NCBI GenBank assembly: GCA_030427245.1 | Contig: JAUHXA010000051.1 | Location: forward strand, 1 to 54,354 | Source of the DNA: Bacteroidia bacterium | Lineage (GTDB): Bacteria; Bacteroidota; Bacteroidia; Chitinophagales; UBA2359 | Length of the DNA: 54,354 nt | Direction: 5' to 3' | Shown: one piece after another, positions 17,415-25,996 of the stretch | Position numbering within the stretch: position 1 is the stretch's first letter | Layout: every line of letters starts with the position of its first letter | Made by a program: the position numbers and the translations under genes | The notes under the pieces: generated by a model | Told to the model about the DNA's origin: nothing | Databases searched by the model: none | The model's input: the letters and a program-made list of their open reading frames with translations, nothing else

Positions 17415-17458
17415 AAAAGCAAACCCCTCACTACCGAGGTAGAAAGGGGTTTGCTTTT
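17415..17458. terminator. Bidirectional intrinsic terminator
   Basis: A perfect 14-bp stem (17415-17428 with 17445-17458) ends in an A tract on one side and a T tract on the other. The loop can form a further CTACC/GGTAG stem. It separates the convergent TMTC-like and T9SS genes. Confidence 0.9.
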
Positions 17459-17502
17459 GCCTAAAGCTTTAAAATGTATAGCTGTTTAATAATTTTTTTA
17501 GG

Positions 17503-20247
17503 CTACTGAACTATGATTTGACGAGTACTTGCATATTCACCATCATTCACTTCCAAAATATACGTTCCAGCAACCAAATCCGTCACACTCAAAACAGTGG
17601 TGTTTTGCCCCTCTCTTACTTCTTTGGTTTCTTGCTGCATTTTTCTGCCCATCATATCATAAATAGTGAGTGTAGTTGTTCCGTCAGCAGTTGAAATATA
17701 ATCAACATTCAATACATCTGTTGCAGGCATCGGATAGATGTTTCGGATGTTCATGATTTCTACCAAAGGAGTTGCTGTTGCATCTTCATCTTTCTCTTCA
17801 TTCTTAGAACTGCCAGGATTCACCACATGAATCGTATAGTCTTCTACTTCACCGTATCCAAAAGTTCCACAAGAACTCAAGTAACGACCATACTTCATAG
17901 ATACTCTCATGCGTGTATTTCCAGTTGCAGCACCTGAAGGGACTGTTACTGTACCACTTTGGCTGTTGTATCCGTATCCCTTGTAAACTCGCTCTCCATC
18001 GTCGTTGAAGTCACCATCTTGATTCCAGTCAATCCACACTCTCCATTTTTCGATGTATTTTTTACCACTAAAACCAGGACTCATGTTCAAGCTGTAACTT
18101 TGACCGTGTAGTACATCCGTAGTCATTGTAGTATAATTGCCATATCCTGCATCGCTGCCACTTGCATTGTTGATAGAACCAAACTGCACGCTTGCGATGT
18201 GTTCGTAGTGAGTAGAATTTCCTTTTGAAAAACAATATCCTTCTGCTTCGCCACCGATGATGTTCACAGTGTAGTCTTCTACTTCACCATAGCTAAAGTC
18301 TTGACAAGAACTTGGGTAATAACCGTATTTCATAGAAACTCTCATTCTCGTTTCGCCCGTAGTAGCTGAATTAGGAATATTGATATAACCTGTTTTGGTG
18401 TAGTAGCTTGAGCCTTGATAAACTTGCTCGCCATAGTCATCAAAATCTCCATCTTGGTTGTAATCAATCCATACTTTCCATTTTTCATAGTAGGCATAGC
18501 CTTTAAACCCAGGTTTTAGAGAAATGGTGTAAGTGCTGCCTTGCGCCAAGTCTGTACTTTGGTCGGTATAATCTGCATAACCATCATCATCGCCGCTGTA
18601 ATTGTAGATGTCTCCAAAAGATACTCGTTTGATGTATTCATATCGTGTGCTGTTGCCTCCTGAAGAGCAGTAAGATTCATCTTCACCTACGGTTATGGTG
18701 AGTGTTTCGGTAGTAGCTCCACATGGGTCGCTATCTGAAACCACAACTGTATAAGTACCTGCGGCAAGTCCTGATACATCTTCAGTTGTTGCACCTGTAC
18801 TCCAAGCAAAACTATAAGGAGGAATCGCTCCTGCTACTGTCAAGTCAATCGAACCTGTAGAACCATTGTAAGCAGAATTTGTAGTCACAGCATTTGCACC
18901 CAAATCAGCCGAATGTGTATATACAGTTCCAAAACCGAGGATTGTGCCAATAATTGAAAAAATGCTATTCACAGAATCGTCAAATACAGTTCCATTATTG
19001 GTCATCGTACCCGGATTGGAGTTACCTAAGCTTCCTACAATCAATTTACCTGAGTTGGTAAAAGACTGTCCACCACCATTTTCGAATCTGGCTGCTGAAA
19101 TCGTAGCACAAGCTTCATTGCTCAGATTTGCTGTATTGATGAATTCATTGGCTTCAATGTATCCGCCATATTGATTCGTAAAATCGCCTCCAAAGCTGAA
19201 TACGTTCTCCGCTACAATGTCTCCTTTGTTGGTCAAAACCCCTGTTCCAAAGTTTTGGAAAGTTCCGGTAAGATTCAGTGCGCCTTCATTGAGAAATGTT
19301 CCTGTGTTTTTAAGATCCATTGTTAAGATAACAGTTAGGGATCCTAAGTTGTGGAATGTACCTCCAAGTCCTCCTGTATTGAGGATAGTTACGGTAGCTA
19401 CTCCTCTTTGTTTGTTCAAAAATAGTCCGTAGTTGGTCAATTCATCTGTTGTGATGATTGCATCGTCTTCGTTGGTGAATGTATGTCCCAAAGCATGAAT
19501 CAAGTGATCCGTTACGTTGATTTCTCCTGTATTGGTTAGGCTATTTGAATTGGTCCAAACGCCTGTTACGTTGATTTCTCCATGATTGGTAGTAGGGCCA
19601 GAAGTTCCTAAGTCGGTTGCCGTAGTAAAAACTGCTCCCAACTGGTTGGTTAAATTACCAAATCCTCCAAATGAATTGAAGGTAGCGGTCCCACTATTTA
19701 TGAAAGATGCTCCCCCTAAATTGCTAAACGAAGTCGCAATATCAAGAGTCCCATTATTAGTGAAGTTTCCTGCATTGTTCATAGTTTGAACAGTCGCATT
19801 GCCATTATTGGTTATATCACCAGCAGCATAGCAAATGACAGGAGCATTGATGGTCAAAACTCCGTCCACTGTTACAGTACCCGAAATGTTGGAATTTCCG
19901 TTTGCAGTATAACTGCCTCCTGCACTGATGGTTATTGCAGCGTTAGGCTGTATATTTAGTGCGTTTGAAGTGATGTGTTGTCCCGATTCAATTACTGGAT
20001 AATTATTCGCATTATTAGGGCTAATACTCACATTCTCAGTAGAAGAAGGGACTTGAAGGTTATCCCAATTTTGAACATCTGTCCAATCACCTGCGGTTCC
20101 ATTCCCACTCCAGTTTTGAGCGGAGACAAATAAAGAAGAAAAACTAAAAACTAAAAGAAATAATACGTGGTGTGGTCTAAAGAGCGTATTTGAGGGATTG
20201 CAAAGGACAGACTTCGTCCATTCGCCAAATTGTACTTTGTTTCTCAT
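17503..20247 (-). CDS. T9SS-secreted protein with NxG repeats and two GEVED domains
   Basis: This 914-residue exported protein has a signal segment at about 28-43, after an unusually long n-region, ending in VSAQN. Residues about 60-450 are a low-complexity beta-solenoid-like region rich in FTNxGT and LTNxGEI motifs. A Bacteroidota PKD-like segment (YSFAWSTGATTEDVSGL) follows at about 478-520. Two GEVED domains (about 535-665 and 675-805) each carry WIDYNQDGDF/WIDWNQDGDF and SYGEVEDYT/GYGEVEDYT. A type A T9SS sorting domain ends the protein (about 835-914). It is likely an outer-surface adhesin or matrix protein. The ATG follows a spacer without a clear promoter. Confidence 0.9.
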   Translation of the reverse strand: MRNKVQFGEWTKSVLCNPSNTLFRPHHVLFLLVFSFSSLFVSAQNWSGNGTAGDWTDVQNWDNLQVPSSTENVSISPNNANNYPVIESGQHITSNALNIQPNAAITISAGGSYTANGNSNISGTVTVDGVLTINAPVICYAAGDITNNGNATVQTMNNAGNFTNNGTLDIATSFSNLGGASFINSGTATFNSFGGFGNLTNQLGAVFTTATDLGTSGPTTNHGEINVTGVWTNSNSLTNTGEINVTDHLIHALGHTFTNEDDAIITTDELTNYGLFLNKQRGVATVTILNTGGLGGTFHNLGSLTVILTMDLKNTGTFLNEGALNLTGTFQNFGTGVLTNKGDIVAENVFSFGGDFTNQYGGYIEANEFINTANLSNEACATISAARFENGGGQSFTNSGKLIVGSLGNSNPGTMTNNGTVFDDSVNSIFSIIGTILGFGTVYTHSADLGANAVTTNSAYNGSTGSIDLTVAGAIPPYSFAWSTGATTEDVSGLAAGTYTVVVSDSDPCGATTETLTITVGEDESYCSSGGNSTRYEYIKRVSFGDIYNYSGDDDGYADYTDQSTDLAQGSTYTISLKPGFKGYAYYEKWKVWIDYNQDGDFDDYGEQVYQGSSYYTKTGYINIPNSATTGETRMRVSMKYGYYPSSCQDFSYGEVEDYTVNIIGGEAEGYCFSKGNSTHYEHIASVQFGSINNASGSDAGYGNYTTMTTDVLHGQSYSLNMSPGFSGKKYIEKWRVWIDWNQDGDFNDDGERVYKGYGYNSQSGTVTVPSGAATGNTRMRVSMKYGRYLSSCGTFGYGEVEDYTIHVVNPGSSKNEEKDEDATATPLVEIMNIRNIYPMPATDVLNVDYISTADGTTTLTIYDMMGRKMQQETKEVREGQNTTVLSVTDLVAGTYILEVNDGEYASTRQIIVQ

Positions 20248-20785
20248 GGCAAAAAATGTTAAGATTTATGATGAAATTTTATAGTCACTTCATAAAACTC
20301 AATAAACAAATCTGGTCATCTGTTTTGATAACCCTACACAGAGGTATTCAACTTCTATGGGCTATAAAACGGAATCAAATTATTGTTTTTGAGTCCTACC
20401 TTGTATAGAGTATTTGGGAAAGGGGATTTGGGGGTATTTGGATGTATGGGCTAAAATGTATTAACAGGGGGGAATGTTAATTTCGATTAGATTTAAGGCA
20501 AATTTATTGCCACTTTTGGAAGATGTTGCATTTTTTATCATTTTTTGCAGCAATCTAGATGAAGTTGAAGAAAGTTGAGAAGATTTTTTTTGAGTTTTTA
20601 TTTTAAAAAAACAACTGTCTATAAGTGAGATATATACTTCAAAAGCACTCAATAGAAGGTTCTTACCTTGTTAATAAATCACAAATCAAATATTGCTGTT
20701 CATTTATCACAACTTCTATCGGTGAGTCTACAATTTAAGTTTTTTGGAGTTTGATGCTGAATTTTAGCCTAAAAAACTATACAAT
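20248..20785. other. Gene-free 538-bp spacer
   Basis: This region lies upstream of the GEVED gene and downstream of the GGGP synthase gene. The only ORFs are short, without a recognisable start signal or protein features. I see no strong hairpin, repeat or RNA motif. Confidence 0.5.
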
Positions 20786-21553
20786 CTACAAGCTAATTAT
20801 GGGTTTACTCATCGAATGTACACTGGCCGCCATTTCTTCTACCAAAGCGGGGTCGGTTTCGAGTGCATTGCCAACGACTATTAAATCAGCTCCTGCCATA
20901 CAACTGTTTTGTGCCAATTCGGGTGTGCGAATTCCGCCTCCCACTATCAAAGGCACTTCAATTTGAGTACTGACCGCTCGAATCATTTTTTCGGAAACAG
21001 GAATTTTTGCGCCACTTCCAGAGTCGAGGTAAATGATTTTCATGCCCAACATTTGACCTGCTAAGGCAGTTGCCACAGCAATTGAAGACTTGTTGGCGGG
21101 AATTGGGCTGCTATTACTGATGTAAGAAACCGTAGTTGGTGCGCCTCCATCAATGAGCATATAGGCAGTCGACATTACTTCAATGTCCATTTGGTGCAAA
21201 ATAGGTGCAGAAACGACATGGTGCCCAATCAACAGTTCGGGATTGCGCCCCGAAATAAGGGAAAGAAAGAAAATGGCATCCGCCTCACCATTGATTTGAA
21301 GGGGACTACCAGGAAATATAATGACAGGAATATTGCAGCTGCTTTTGATAAGCTTGATCCACCGAGATAAACTATCATCCATGACCAAACTTCCACCCAC
21401 AAAAAAGTAATCTACGTCTGCATTGACGGCATGACGTACCATTCTTTCTACTTTTTTTTGAGTCACCTTATCGGGATCAATCAAAGCAGCGATTTTTTTT
21501 TGACCTTGCTGTTTACCTATTGTCAAACTGTTATATACCAGCTCTTTTCTCAT
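20786..21553 (-). CDS. Geranylgeranylglyceryl phosphate synthase (PcrB/GGGPS family)
   Basis: The 255-residue protein is a TIM barrel. The N-terminal ALIDPDK motif, FVGGSLVMDD, IIFPGSPLQI, IYLDSGSGAK, PLIVGGGIRTPE and ADLIVVGNALE are the signature of the GGGPS/heptaprenylglyceryl phosphate synthase family and mark its glycerol-1-phosphate site. The enzyme joins a polyprenyl diphosphate to glycerol-1-phosphate through an ether bond, a step typical of archaeal lipids. Bacteroidota carry group II forms shown in some species to make GGGP. Full length suggests it is active. No glycerol-1-phosphate dehydrogenase or downstream ether-lipid gene is in the window. Confidence 0.93.
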   Translation of the reverse strand: MRKELVYNSLTIGKQQGQKKIAALIDPDKVTQKKVERMVRHAVNADVDYFFVGGSLVMDDSLSRWIKLIKSSCNIPVIIFPGSPLQINGEADAIFFLSLISGRNPELLIGHHVVSAPILHQMDIEVMSTAYMLIDGGAPTTVSYISNSSPIPANKSSIAVATALAGQMLGMKIIYLDSGSGAKIPVSEKMIRAVSTQIEVPLIVGGGIRTPELAQNSCMAGADLIVVGNALETDPALVEEMAASVHSMSKPIISL

Positions 21554-21567
21554 ATAAACGGTTTTGA

Positions 21568-21575
21568 CAAAAGTA
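21568..21575 (-). promoter_or_regulatory. Putative -7 element for the GGGPS gene
   Basis: TACTTTTG on the minus strand is an exact TAnnTTTG match ending 14 nt before the ATG at 21553, predicting a very short leader. Confidence 0.4.
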
Positions 21576-21704
21576 CGCTTTTTTTAAGCACTTTTCAATT
21601 TTCGATTTTTCTAAATTTTCATTCCTTCAATGATAGGCGGACTTTAGACAATCGTTTAATCGAGTTGGACAACTAATAAATAGCAAGGAAATTTGTGACG
21701 CACT

Positions 21705-22613
21705 CTATTGATATTTAACCAACAAATGCGGAATTTCCATGGTTGCGTCCGCACTTGCATGTATGAAAGCTACCTCTTCAGTCGAATCATCAGTAGTTGT
21801 TTGAACCATACTTACGGATTCGTTTTGAGATGGAGAGAAATTTATGGAAGGGATACACAAATAAGTTGCAAAAAGTATGGCTGCAAAAAGAGTACAAACG
21901 CCCAATAGTTTTCCCACTTTTTGCCTTTTGACCTTTTTTCTTATTCCCTTGCTGTGTTCAAAAACGGGAATAAACTTCGCCAAATGAGAAGGGACATTTG
22001 AAGAAGTAAAAAAATCTTCCAATACTTTTTCTTCTTCAATGCTGGTGTTGGCTTCCCAATATTGGTGCAATAGTTTTTCTATTTCTTGGTATTTAGCTTG
22101 CATATTTTCTTTCTGTTCTACGTAAAATTTTAGATTTTGACGAATTCGCGAGACCCGTCCTGTCACACTCCCTATATTGATTCCCAATTGTTCTGCAATC
22201 TCTTTGTACTTGTAGCCTTCCGCCCTCATTCGCATTATTTTCTGTCCCACTTCATCCGTATTCTTCGCCACCCAACCTTCTATCTCTGCCAATTCTTCCT
22301 TAGCTTCCAATCGCTTGTGAGGGGTCGCCGAAATTTTAGATTTGCTCGACTCCCAATAAGTATCTAAAGTTCTCTGAATGAGCTTTTTCTTTCTCAAAAT
22401 GTCTATCGCACTGCGCCACAAAATACATTTGCAGAGGGCTATCCAATCTCCTTTGGTTTCCAACTCTTGTTTGTATTTCATCATCTTGATATAGGTTTCT
22501 TGCACAGCATCGTCAGCAGATTGACTGCACTTTAACATCCCTACTGCGTTGTTGTGTAGTTCTTTCCGAAGGTGTTGGTCGGCAAATAAATCAATATGTT
22601 GTTCATTAGACAT
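21705..22613 (-). CDS. ECF sigma factor fused to an anti-sigma-like membrane domain
   Basis: The 302-residue protein begins as an ECF sigma factor: region 2 (about 10-75, with SADDAVQETYIKMMKY) and region 4 (about 105-162, helix-turn-helix in YKEIAEQLGINIGSV). The frame continues into a second module starting at Met171 (EIEKLLHQYW then SIEEEKVLEDFF). That module resembles the small proteins encoded directly after ECF sigma genes in Bacteroidota, which act as anti-sigma factors. A basic stretch (about 232-241), one membrane helix (about 243-263) and an acidic periplasmic tail follow. The sigma factor would therefore be tethered to the inner membrane and need release. No separate anti-sigma gene follows. 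Confidence 0.83.
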   Translation of the reverse strand: MSNEQHIDLFADQHLRKELHNNAVGMLKCSQSADDAVQETYIKMMKYKQELETKGDWIALCKCILWRSAIDILRKKKLIQRTLDTYWESSKSKISATPHKRLEAKEELAEIEGWVAKNTDEVGQKIMRMRAEGYKYKEIAEQLGINIGSVTGRVSRIRQNLKFYVEQKENMQAKYQEIEKLLHQYWEANTSIEEEKVLEDFFTSSNVPSHLAKFIPVFEHSKGIRKKVKRQKVGKLLGVCTLFAAILFATYLCIPSINFSPSQNESVSMVQTTTDDSTEEVAFIHASADATMEIPHLLVKYQ

Positions 22614-22925
22614 AGTAGTAAGGTTGAGGGGAAAGAAAAAGTCCTGTTTTTAGCAAACTATTGCCCCAAAGGCATAAGTTGAGCTTAATATTTTGAAGGC
22701 TTCACTTAAAGAACGCACCAGATTTGGAAAATGCTACAAGTTAAGGGTAACTTTTCTTAAAAAAATGAGCAGGTGAAGGTCGTCTGACTTCTTACTCAAA
22801 ACAAATTGGTTCGCAAAACGTTTTTTTTCCAAATATTCACCACTATTCTTTTTGCTAAGAATTATCATTAAATTGTGGGGAATAACAACTTATCCTCTAA
22901 CAAACTTCAATCAATCGTCTGACCT
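22614..22925. other. Divergent spacer, sigma fusion / aldehyde dehydrogenase
   Basis: This 312-bp AT-rich region separates two divergent starts. No exact TAnnTTTG element or obvious operator palindrome was found on either strand, and no ORF is convincing. Confidence 0.45.
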
Positions 22926-24353
22926 ATGGAACTCACAATGTCACAAACTTCGTCGGCTCTAAGTATTCAACAAATATTTGAATCTCAAAAGAAAAACCAA
23001 TACCAAGTCGGAAACACCACTGCAAAAGAGCGTATTCACAAACTGGATAAGCTTCATGTAGCAGTCGAAACTACCTATCGAGAGGAACTTCGAGAAGCCA
23101 TGTATCAGGACTTCAAGAAGCACCCTTCGGAGGTGGATTTGACCGAAATCTATGTGGTGACGACCGAAATCAAACACGCCAAAAGCCATCTAAAAAAATG
23201 GATGAGTAAGGAGAAGGTTAGCACGCCTATGTCCATGATGGGATCTTCTTCTTGGATTCACTACGAACCCAAAGGCGTTTGTTTGATCATTTCGCCGTGG
23301 AACTTCCCCCTCAATCTCACCTTTGGTCCATTGGTTTCCGCCATTGCAGCAGGCAATACGGTGATGATCAAGCCTTCGGAATATACGCCTCATACTTCTG
23401 CGGTGATGAAAAAAATCATTGCAACTCTTTTTCCGTCCAATGAAATTGCTGTCATTGAAGGAGGAGTTGAGACTTCTACCGAATTGTTGGAATTGCCCTT
23501 CAATCACATCTTTTTCACAGGCGCACCTGCGATTGGTAAAATTGTGATGAAAGCCGCCGCCAAAAATTTGACCTCCGTAACGCTTGAATTGGGTGGAAAA
23601 TCGCCTACTATTGTGGATGAAACCGCCAATATAGAACAAGCTGCAGCTCGTATAGCATGGGGTAAGTTTCTCAACAATGGTCAGATATGTATTGCCCCCG
23701 ATTATGTGTTTGTGCATCAAAGCAAAAAAGATGAATTTGTGGAATTGGTAGGTAAAAAATTGAAGGAATTTTATGGAGAAGATGCCTCGACATCAGATGC
23801 TTACAATCGCATCGTCAATGGCAAACACTTTGAGCGAGTGCGTTCTTATTTGGAAGACTCCGTAGAAAAAGGGGCAAATGTGGCGTATGGTGGAAAATCC
23901 AATATTGCCACCAATTATATGGATCCAACTGTGGTGACGGATGTGCCGCTCAACTCCAAATTGATGGAAGAGGAGATTTTTGGGCCTATACTGCCTGTCA
24001 ATGAATACGAAGATTTGCAAGAAGCGATTGACTTCATCAATGCCAACGAAAAACCATTGGCACTTTACATTTACTCCAAAGACAAAAAAAATATCAATCG
24101 TATTATGAACAATACGAGGGCTGGAGGAACGTGTATCAACAACAACGCTGTCCATTTCTTCAATACCAACCTTCCTTTTGGGGGCGTGAACAATAGCGGT
24201 ATTGGTAAAAGTCACGGATTCTATGGTTTCCAAGCTTTCTCCAATGCACGAAGCGTTTACAAACAAAATGCCCCAGGCGCTTTGGAAATGTTGATGCCTC
24301 CCTACAATAGTGCCAAACAAAAATTGATAGATATGACCATTAAGTGGTTCTAA
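22926..24353 (+). CDS. Aldehyde dehydrogenase, ALDH3-like
   Basis: The 475-residue protein carries the full ALDH catalytic set: Asn126 in SPWNFPLN, Glu221 in LELGGKSP and the nucleophile Cys255 in NGQICIAPDY. The NAD(P)-binding segment FFTGAPAIGK is also present. The length and the GQxCxAPDY motif point to the class 3 branch, which oxidises medium and long-chain or aromatic aldehydes to acids and is often membrane associated through the C-terminus. It may start at Met1 or at Met5 (22938). It stands alone with its own terminator. The physiological aldehyde is unknown. Confidence 0.94.
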   Translation: MELTMSQTSSALSIQQIFESQKKNQYQVGNTTAKERIHKLDKLHVAVETTYREELREAMYQDFKKHPSEVDLTEIYVVTTEIKHAKSHLKKWMSKEKVSTPMSMMGSSSWIHYEPKGVCLIISPWNFPLNLTFGPLVSAIAAGNTVMIKPSEYTPHTSAVMKKIIATLFPSNEIAVIEGGVETSTELLELPFNHIFFTGAPAIGKIVMKAAAKNLTSVTLELGGKSPTIVDETANIEQAAARIAWGKFLNNGQICIAPDYVFVHQSKKDEFVELVGKKLKEFYGEDASTSDAYNRIVNGKHFERVRSYLEDSVEKGANVAYGGKSNIATNYMDPTVVTDVPLNSKLMEEEIFGPILPVNEYEDLQEAIDFINANEKPLALYIYSKDKKNINRIMNNTRAGGTCINNNAVHFFNTNLPFGGVNNSGIGKSHGFYGFQAFSNARSVYKQNAPGALEMLMPPYNSAKQKLIDMTIKWF

Positions 24354-24371
24354 AAAAGTTTTGACTTAGAC

Positions 24372-24405
24372 CTCGGAAGTTTCTGCTACAAAAGAAACTT
24401 CCGAG
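24372..24405. terminator. Intrinsic terminator between ALDH and a T9SS gene
   Basis: A perfect 13-bp GC-containing stem (24372-24384 with 24393-24405) has an 8-nt loop and a T-rich run after it. It lies 18 bp past the ALDH stop and faces the convergent T9SS gene. Confidence 0.85.
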
Positions 24406-24441
24406 ATTTCATTTTATAAATTTTACATAGTGCATATTTTT

Positions 24442-25926
24442 TTATTTTTCAACTATTAACTTCCCACTACTGACCTCTCTCCCTTCAATACGCACCCGAT
24501 ACAAATACAATCCACTTTCCAATTCTCCCAGCTCCATCGGCATACTTTCCACCGCAGCAGGCAGCCACCATTCTCGAATCCACCGACCCTGCAAATCATA
24601 CAACTGCAATCGCCCATCCAAAGGCAATTGATAAGAAATAGTTGCCCTGTCTCGAACAGGGTTTGGGGCTACTTGCACTTCATAGGGGTTTCGAGTAGGT
24701 ATTTGAGGAATGTTGGTAAAAACTACTGTACTGTCACAATCCAAAGAAGACCAACAGGTATTGCCCAAACTGTCTATTTTGGCAATCCATCCATATTGTG
24801 GTGTATGGGTATAGTTAAATCCTGCAATAATATAACCGCCATCGGGAGTTGCTTCCATGTCTCGAACATAGACATCATTATTGGGGTCGGGGGTGATGGG
24901 CTTGGTCCAAAGGGTGTCGCCTCTTGACGTAAAACGAATAAGGAGCGGAAGGTTATTTGCTCCACGAATTCGTGTAAATCCAAGAACTCCCCCATCGTTT
25001 GTAAGGTGCATTTTAGGTGCAATAATGCCAATATTGGGAATTAGAAAATATTTTTCCCATATTTTTACTCCATTATTATCCAATTTAGCAAAATACTTCT
25101 GTCTATCTCCTTCATACCAAATAGCAGATGATAGGAAAAAATCACCATTATTTAGCTCATATAATTGACAAGCCAAGTCATGATAAATACTCCCTTCATT
25201 TTTATCCCACAAAATATTCCCAAGAGCATCAGTTTTTACAATGTACATATCTGCATCCGTTTGTGGATGATAAGTATATCCAGAAAATAAAAAACCACCA
25301 TCTATTGTTTGGTCAGCAAAACCAACAGAAGAGTGTCCTGCTTCACTGGTCGTATAGTTTTTATGCCATTGTTCATTACCCAAACTATCTAATTTTAAAA
25401 CATATCCTTGAGTGAAATTAGAACTCACTTGTTCCCAACCCGAAATTAGATAACCTCCATCATTGGTATTAATAAGGTCGTAAGGAGCCTGACGGTTTTG
25501 GTCGCCATGTAATTTCTCCCATAAAATATTTCCTTCTATATCAAACTTGATAAGTGCTACTCCCAAATCTGTATTGCTTTCATTTTGGTATTTACCATAC
25601 ATAGCAAGAAAATGATGGGGATTTTTGGCATCTTTGACAAAAGATGTCCCTGATGCCATTGCTGAAATATTGCCTTCTGTTGTATCGTCTAAAATTTTTG
25701 TCCACAAAGTTTCTCCATTGAAATTCATCTTTTTGAGATAAATAGCACGGTAATTATTTAAGGAATTGAAAGTACCCGTCAACAAAAAATTATCTTCTAA
25801 AACTTCTAAGCCTACTGCATCTAAAGCAATTGAATCTTCAATTATAATTTTATTGAAATAATTGAATTCATCCTGCCCAAGTAAAAGTAAAGTATTGAAT
25901 AATAAAAATATACAAATATATTTCAT
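24442..25926 (-). CDS. T9SS-secreted protein with beta-propeller-like repeats
   Basis: Started at the ATG at 25926 the protein has 494 residues and a clean signal peptide (KYICIFLLFNTLLLLG); a longer frame to 26007 would overlap the upstream gene and bury the signal. The body repeats blocks of about 45-55 residues with the pattern DGGYIISGW...LKLDSLGNEQWHKN, the bacterial repeat that forms blades of a beta-propeller. A type A T9SS sorting domain is at the end (about 415-494). It is probably an outer-surface protein without an enzymatic motif. It follows the 1266-residue surface protein gene, but a terminator hairpin lies between them. Confidence 0.88.
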   Translation of the reverse strand: MKYICIFLLFNTLLLLGQDEFNYFNKIIIEDSIALDAVGLEVLEDNFLLTGTFNSLNNYRAIYLKKMNFNGETLWTKILDDTTEGNISAMASGTSFVKDAKNPHHFLAMYGKYQNESNTDLGVALIKFDIEGNILWEKLHGDQNRQAPYDLINTNDGGYLISGWEQVSSNFTQGYVLKLDSLGNEQWHKNYTTSEAGHSSVGFADQTIDGGFLFSGYTYHPQTDADMYIVKTDALGNILWDKNEGSIYHDLACQLYELNNGDFFLSSAIWYEGDRQKYFAKLDNNGVKIWEKYFLIPNIGIIAPKMHLTNDGGVLGFTRIRGANNLPLLIRFTSRGDTLWTKPITPDPNNDVYVRDMEATPDGGYIIAGFNYTHTPQYGWIAKIDSLGNTCWSSLDCDSTVVFTNIPQIPTRNPYEVQVAPNPVRDRATISYQLPLDGRLQLYDLQGRWIREWWLPAAVESMPMELGELESGLYLYRVRIEGREVSSGKLIVEK

Positions 25927-25945
25927 TTGATGTTTTATTTTTAAA

Positions 25946-25986
25946 AACCCCCTCTTAACAAATCTCAAACTTGTTAAAAGAGGGTT
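25946..25986 (-). terminator. Intrinsic terminator of the large surface-protein gene
   Basis: On the minus strand a 16-bp imperfect stem (two mismatches, GAGGG/CCCTC core) starts about 11 nt after the stop codon at 25997 and is followed by TTTTT. It separates the two T9SS genes. Confidence 0.75.
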
Positions 25987-25996
25987 GTAAAAGAGA

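Noticed and set aside
20461-20652. 63-codon minus-strand ORF in the spacer
   Set aside because: Low-complexity Ser/Lys-rich peptide without a start signal or conserved feature.
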